8,558 nt of DNA, taken from contig CAZIRO010000124.1 in NCBI GenBank assembly GCA_964541595.1, positions 1 to 8,558 on the forward strand, in the 5' to 3' direction. The translations under genes and the position numbers were made by a program. This document shows, in pieces, positions 5,911 through 8,558 of the stretch. The stretch comes from CAZIRO01 sp964541595. Lineage in GTDB: Bacteria > Acidobacteriota > HRBIN11. The notes under the pieces are model-generated. The model was not told the origin of the DNA. It worked only from the letters and a program-made list of their open reading frames with translations, and made no database searches. How positions within the stretch are numbered: the first letter of the stretch is position 1; each line of letters begins with the position of its first letter.

Positions 5911-7329
5911 TTGTCCATGCACCGTTGGCGGATCTTTGTCGTCGTGCTGGTCGGGGGAGAATTGCTCCTCACCCTGGGGTTTGCCCTGCACCTGGACGAA
6001 CCAGCCCGGCGGTTGATGTGGCTCGGATGGGTCCCGGTCGCTTGCTGGGTCTCTGAAATCCTGCCCCTCGGGATCGCTGGATTGCTGTTCCCCATCGGCG
6101 GCGTCCTGCTCGGAATCGTGCCCGTACGTGAAGCGTTTACAGCCTATGCGGATCCGATCATTTTCCTGTTCCTGGGGAGTTTTCTGATCGGGCGTGCCGT
6201 GGAAAAACACGGCACCGCGGAGTGGATGGCACAGCGCATGATCCGCTGGTCGTTCTTCACACGTACGCCGTATCGTTTGACCTGGATCCTGGGCGTTGCC
6301 GTGTTTCTGATGTCCATGTGGTTGAGCAATACGGCGACCACGGTCACCCTTGTGCCGATCGTGCTCGCCATCGGACAGCAGATCGATGCGCGGTCACGAC
6401 CGCGGTTTCTGGCCGGCACGCTTCTGCTGACGGCGTATGCGGCGAGTCTGGGCGGTACGGCCACGCCGGTCGGTACACCCCCCAATCTCATCGCGCTCGG
6501 TTTGTTAGAACGTATGGCCGGATGGACCGGACCGTCCTTTCTCGAATGGGTGGCCCGCGCACTCCCGCTTGCCGGATCGATGTTCTTCCTCATTCACGGG
6601 TGGATTTATCTTCGCTACCTCCGGGGGATGGACTGGCACGCGGGAATCCGGGCCGATACTTCGGCACCGCAACTCTCCCGAGACGGTCGGGTGGCACTGT
6701 ACGCGTTCCTGGCGCTGATCCTGTTGTGGTTCGGACCGGATCTGGTGCGACATACGCTCGGACCCTCGCACCCGGTCAGTGAATGGCTGCGTACCCACTG
6801 GCCGGCAGCGGTACCGCCAGTGCTCATCAGCTGGGTCCTGTTCTGGGTCCCGACGGCGTCCGGAGCGCGCATGCTCACGCCGGACGATCTGCGCACGATC
6901 GATTGGGATACGCTGTTGCTCTTCGGCGGGGGGTTGACGTTCGGAACCATGGCCATTCGCACGCGCCTGCTGGAACAGATGCTCGCGCCCTGGTTGTCCC
7001 GTGCGGAACACCTGCGCGGATTCGTCGTCTTCTTCGGTGTGATGCTGGCCGTATGGGTCACCGAGTTGATATCGAATACCGCCTGTGCCAATCTCCTCAT
7101 TCCGATCGCGATTACCGTCGGACAGGATCTCGGAATTTCCGTCTGGCCGCTGGTCTTCGGCGTCACCCTGGGTGTCAGCATGGCGTTCATGTTACCGGTC
7201 GCGACACCACCGAATGCGATCGTGTTCGGTACCGGCCACGTGCGGTTGAGTGAAATGATGCGCACGGGGTTCGTGGCGGATATCATCAGTATTCTGGTAC
7301 TGACCGGTGGGATCGCGTGGATGATATAA
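5911..7329 (+). CDS. SLC13/DASS-family sodium:anion symporter
   Basis: The 472-residue membrane protein belongs to the divalent anion:Na+ symporter family (DASS, SLC13; VcINDY relatives), inner-membrane carriers that import dicarboxylates, tricarboxylates or sulfate with sodium. The family's twofold pseudo-symmetry is visible: Ser-Asn-Thr motifs at 139-141 (SNTATTVTLVPI) and 388-390 (SNTACANLLIPI), each at a helical hairpin that helps form the substrate and sodium sites. The matching loops GTPPN (188-192) and ATPPN (431-435) are also present. About eleven to thirteen hydrophobic segments can be picked out, beginning at residues 8-26. Length fits the family. The substrate cannot be deduced from sequence alone. 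The start is TTG 5911 or ATG 5917; an in-frame TGA at 5884 rules out anything longer. Lying 53 nt after yqeY and 24 nt before mltG, it is functionally unrelated to the translation genes and may be a later addition to the cluster. Confidence 0.92.
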   Translation: MSMHRWRIFVVVLVGGELLLTLGFALHLDEPARRLMWLGWVPVACWVSEILPLGIAGLLFPIGGVLLGIVPVREAFTAYADPIIFLFLGSFLIGRAVEKHGTAEWMAQRMIRWSFFTRTPYRLTWILGVAVFLMSMWLSNTATTVTLVPIVLAIGQQIDARSRPRFLAGTLLLTAYAASLGGTATPVGTPPNLIALGLLERMAGWTGPSFLEWVARALPLAGSMFFLIHGWIYLRYLRGMDWHAGIRADTSAPQLSRDGRVALYAFLALILLWFGPDLVRHTLGPSHPVSEWLRTHWPAAVPPVLISWVLFWVPTASGARMLTPDDLRTIDWDTLLLFGGGLTFGTMAIRTRLLEQMLAPWLSRAEHLRGFVVFFGVMLAVWVTELISNTACANLLIPIAITVGQDLGISVWPLVFGVTLGVSMAFMLPVATPPNAIVFGTGHVRLSEMMRTGFVADIISILVLTGGIAWMI

Positions 7330-7345
7330 CCCCTCCGGGAGTGGG
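7330..7345 (+). promoter_or_regulatory. GC-rich hairpin over the mltG ribosome binding site
   Basis: In the 24-nt gap after the transporter stop, CCCCTC (7330-7335) can pair with GAG plus GGG (7339-7341 and 7343-7345) around a CGG loop, with one bulged T at 7342. The stem covers both purine-rich candidates for the mltG Shine-Dalgarno sequence, GGGAG (7337-7341) and GGGGTG (7343-7348). No T-tract follows, so it is not a typical rho-independent terminator. It could limit mltG translation unless ribosomes finishing the transporter gene melt it. Confidence 0.35.
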
Positions 7346-7353
7346 GTGTACGC

Positions 7354-8409
7354 ATGCGAAACAACCGTGCCTCCGTCCGTCGGCGGGTGATGTCCCTGTT
7401 GGTCGGCCTGCTTGTTCTGGTGATCGGGAGCGCGGCAGCCGGCTGGTGGGTGATCAATCAACTGTGGGATCGGCCGCAATGCACGCTCAATCGGCCGGTT
7501 CGCGTTCGGATTCCCGCCGGTGCTTCCCTGCGAGAAGTCGTGCGCATCCTTCGCGATGCCGGAGTCGTGCGACATCCACAGTGGCTTGAATGGTATTTCC
7601 GCTGGAAGCGAACGGATCGCCGCATCCGCGCGGGATTGTATGAGTTCCGGGGAACACTGTCCACGCGCGATATCCATGACCACCTGCTGCACGGGGATTA
7701 CATCGTGCGTGTCCTCCGTTTTCCTGAAGGGTGGGACCGGTTCGATGTCGCCCGGTATCTCGCGCGTATGGGGTTCGGATCGGAGACCGTGATTCTGCAG
7801 CGGATGCGCGACCCGGACGTCGTCGCCTGGATTCAGGACCTCGACCCGGAAGCGCCCGACCTGGAAGGGTACCTGTTTCCGTCCACGTATACTTTCTTTG
7901 TCGATGCCACCCTGGATGAAGTGCTCTTTCGCATGGTCCGGACGTTTCGTCAAAAGTGGCGTCCCGCATGGACCCAACGGGCCCGGGAACTCGGTTGGAC
8001 CGTGCGTCAGGTGGTGACGCTGGCATCCATGATCGAGAAGGAAACGCCGAAACGTGCGGAACGGCCCATGGTCTCCGCCGTGTTTCACAACCGTTTGCGC
8101 AGGGGCATGCGTCTGGAGTGTGATCCGACGGTCATTTATGCATGGCGACTGCGGGGAATTCAACCGGTGCCGCTCCAGTACGCGCATTTGACGATCGATT
8201 CGCCGTACAATACCTATAAGTACAGCGGTCTGCCGCCCGGTCCCATCGCCAATCCAGGTCTGGCGTCGCTGCGGGCAGCGCTGTATCCCGCCGCGGGGGA
8301 CTGGCTGTATTTCGTCGCGGACGGCACCGGAGGCCATCGGTTCGCCCGCACGTACGGCGAACACCTTCGCAACGTCCGGCGGTATCGACAGTGGCGCAGG
8401 AGGGAATAG
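7354..8409 (+). CDS. mltG: Endolytic murein transglycosylase MltG
   Basis: The 351-residue product is MltG (YceG-like), an inner-membrane-anchored lytic transglycosylase that cuts nascent glycan strands and is thought to set their length. One membrane segment lies at about 12-36, after a basic N-terminus, placing the rest in the periplasm or outside face. A LysM-like segment follows (about 48-115, VRIPAGASLREVVRIL). The catalytic domain carries LEGYLFPSTYTF at 170-181 and LASMIEKET at 223-231, in which Glu228 aligns with the catalytic Glu218 of the E. coli enzyme. Further motifs are VFHNRLRRGMRLECDPTVIYA (243-263), DSPYNTY (282-288) and GLPPGPIANPG (292-302). The late LYFVADGTGGHRF motif (318-330) is intact. 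Length matches the family (about 340-350). It is the last gene of the visible cluster; the frame is complete and ends at TAG 8407-8409. Confidence 0.96.
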   Translation: MRNNRASVRRRVMSLLVGLLVLVIGSAAAGWWVINQLWDRPQCTLNRPVRVRIPAGASLREVVRILRDAGVVRHPQWLEWYFRWKRTDRRIRAGLYEFRGTLSTRDIHDHLLHGDYIVRVLRFPEGWDRFDVARYLARMGFGSETVILQRMRDPDVVAWIQDLDPEAPDLEGYLFPSTYTFFVDATLDEVLFRMVRTFRQKWRPAWTQRARELGWTVRQVVTLASMIEKETPKRAERPMVSAVFHNRLRRGMRLECDPTVIYAWRLRGIQPVPLQYAHLTIDSPYNTYKYSGLPPGPIANPGLASLRAALYPAAGDWLYFVADGTGGHRFARTYGEHLRNVRRYRQWRRRE

Positions 8410-8438
8410 AGAAGGTTACGCCTCTGCATGGCCCCGAG

Positions 8439-8451
8439 ACCTGAATACCTG
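8439..8451 (+). repeat. Short copy of the heptamer array
   Basis: ACCTGAATACCTG here is identical over 13 bases to 225-237 within the left-flank array, including the rare 8-bp unit. Only about two units are present. Six bases later an ATGCA word (8458-8462) leads into the 18-bp repeat, the same order of parts as in the left flank. Confidence 0.6.
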
Positions 8452-8469
8452 CCACCAATGCATCTCCTG

Positions 8470-8526
8470 GTCCCATTGCCTGCCCCGCTCTCAGGACTCC
8501 TCAGGGATCGGGACAGGCAATGGGAC
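8470..8526. repeat. Inverted pair of the 18-bp interspersed word
   Basis: The left arm 8470-8487 and right arm 8509-8526 are reverse complements at 17 of 18 positions, with a 21-nt loop. The right arm is the exact reverse complement of copy 1 at 309-326. The loop holds CTCAGG twice (8490-8495 and 8500-8505). A competing small stem can form between GGGAC (8522-8526) and GTCCC (8534-8538). No T-run follows on either strand, so it is not a standard intrinsic terminator, although a hairpin of this size after mltG could stabilise or end the transcript. The arrangement of inverted copies resembles REP/BIME-type elements. Confidence 0.8.
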
Positions 8527-8558
8527 ACCGTGGGTCCCCATGCGGTCATGCGCTATCC

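Larger units (their letters stand above)
8410..8558. other. Non-coding right flank
   Basis: These 149 bases after mltG contain the shortened array and the inverted repeat, and no gene I can support. Beyond the inverted repeat the only pattern is CATGCG repeated at 8539-8544 and 8547-8552. A gene may begin outside the window. Confidence 0.7.

Noticed and set aside
5883..5911. Promoter-like TTGAAC, 17 nt, TACGAT before the transporter
   Set aside because: Each box matches only 4 of 6 consensus bases, and the transcript would start at or beyond the start codon.
8470..8526. Rho-independent terminator of the operon
   Set aside because: The stem is strong but the loop is 21 nt and no T-run follows on either strand; repeat-element identity explains it better.

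Overview
The window holds a single co-directional bacterial gene cluster on the + strand: rimP, nusA, infB, rbfA, a GatB/YqeY-family gene, an SLC13/DASS anion transporter and mltG. It is flanked on both sides by repeat-rich, non-coding DNA. The coding DNA looks GC-rich by eye, while the first 60 bases are only about 32% G+C (19 of 60 counted). The gene set is typical of a free-living bacterium with a peptidoglycan wall. I cannot assign a phylum: the protein motifs are generic, and the order rimP-nusA-infB without ylxR between nusA and infB, and with yqeY rather than truB after rbfA, is not diagnostic. It resembles the arrangement in several GC-rich Gram-negative or candidate phyla rather than Firmicutes or enterobacteria.

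Layout. Bases 1-346 contain no gene I can support. They hold an AT-rich patch with a possible leftward promoter and a duplicated GTGCAAT word, a tandem 8-bp repeat, a degenerate 7-bp array of about 12 units, and one copy of an 18-bp interspersed word. A good sigma-70-like promoter (347-375) then opens the operon, followed by a leader of about 95 nt. rimP (474-950), nusA (993-2339), infB (2348-4972), rbfA (5029-5367) and yqeY (5396-5857) follow with gaps of 8 to 56 nt. A 53-nt gap leads to the transporter (5911-7329), and a 24-nt gap to mltG (7354-8409). The last 149 bases are non-coding and contain a second copy of the repeat module, here folded as a near-perfect 18-bp inverted repeat.

Functional picture. 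RimP and RbfA mature the 30S subunit, IF2 starts translation, and NusA controls transcript elongation, termination and antitermination; this is the classical metY-rimP-nusA-infB type of operon. YqeY is a small conserved protein related to the tail of the GatB amidotransferase subunit. The transporter probably moves dicarboxylates or another divalent anion with sodium, and MltG trims nascent peptidoglycan strands. No convincing rho-independent terminator is visible between the seven genes, so a single long transcript is plausible, though not shown.

The genes themselves are ordinary. The most interesting signal is the repeat family shared by the two flanks: the same parts in the same order, with a shortened array and an added inverted copy on the right. 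I see no evidence of a new defence, mobile or biosynthetic system.
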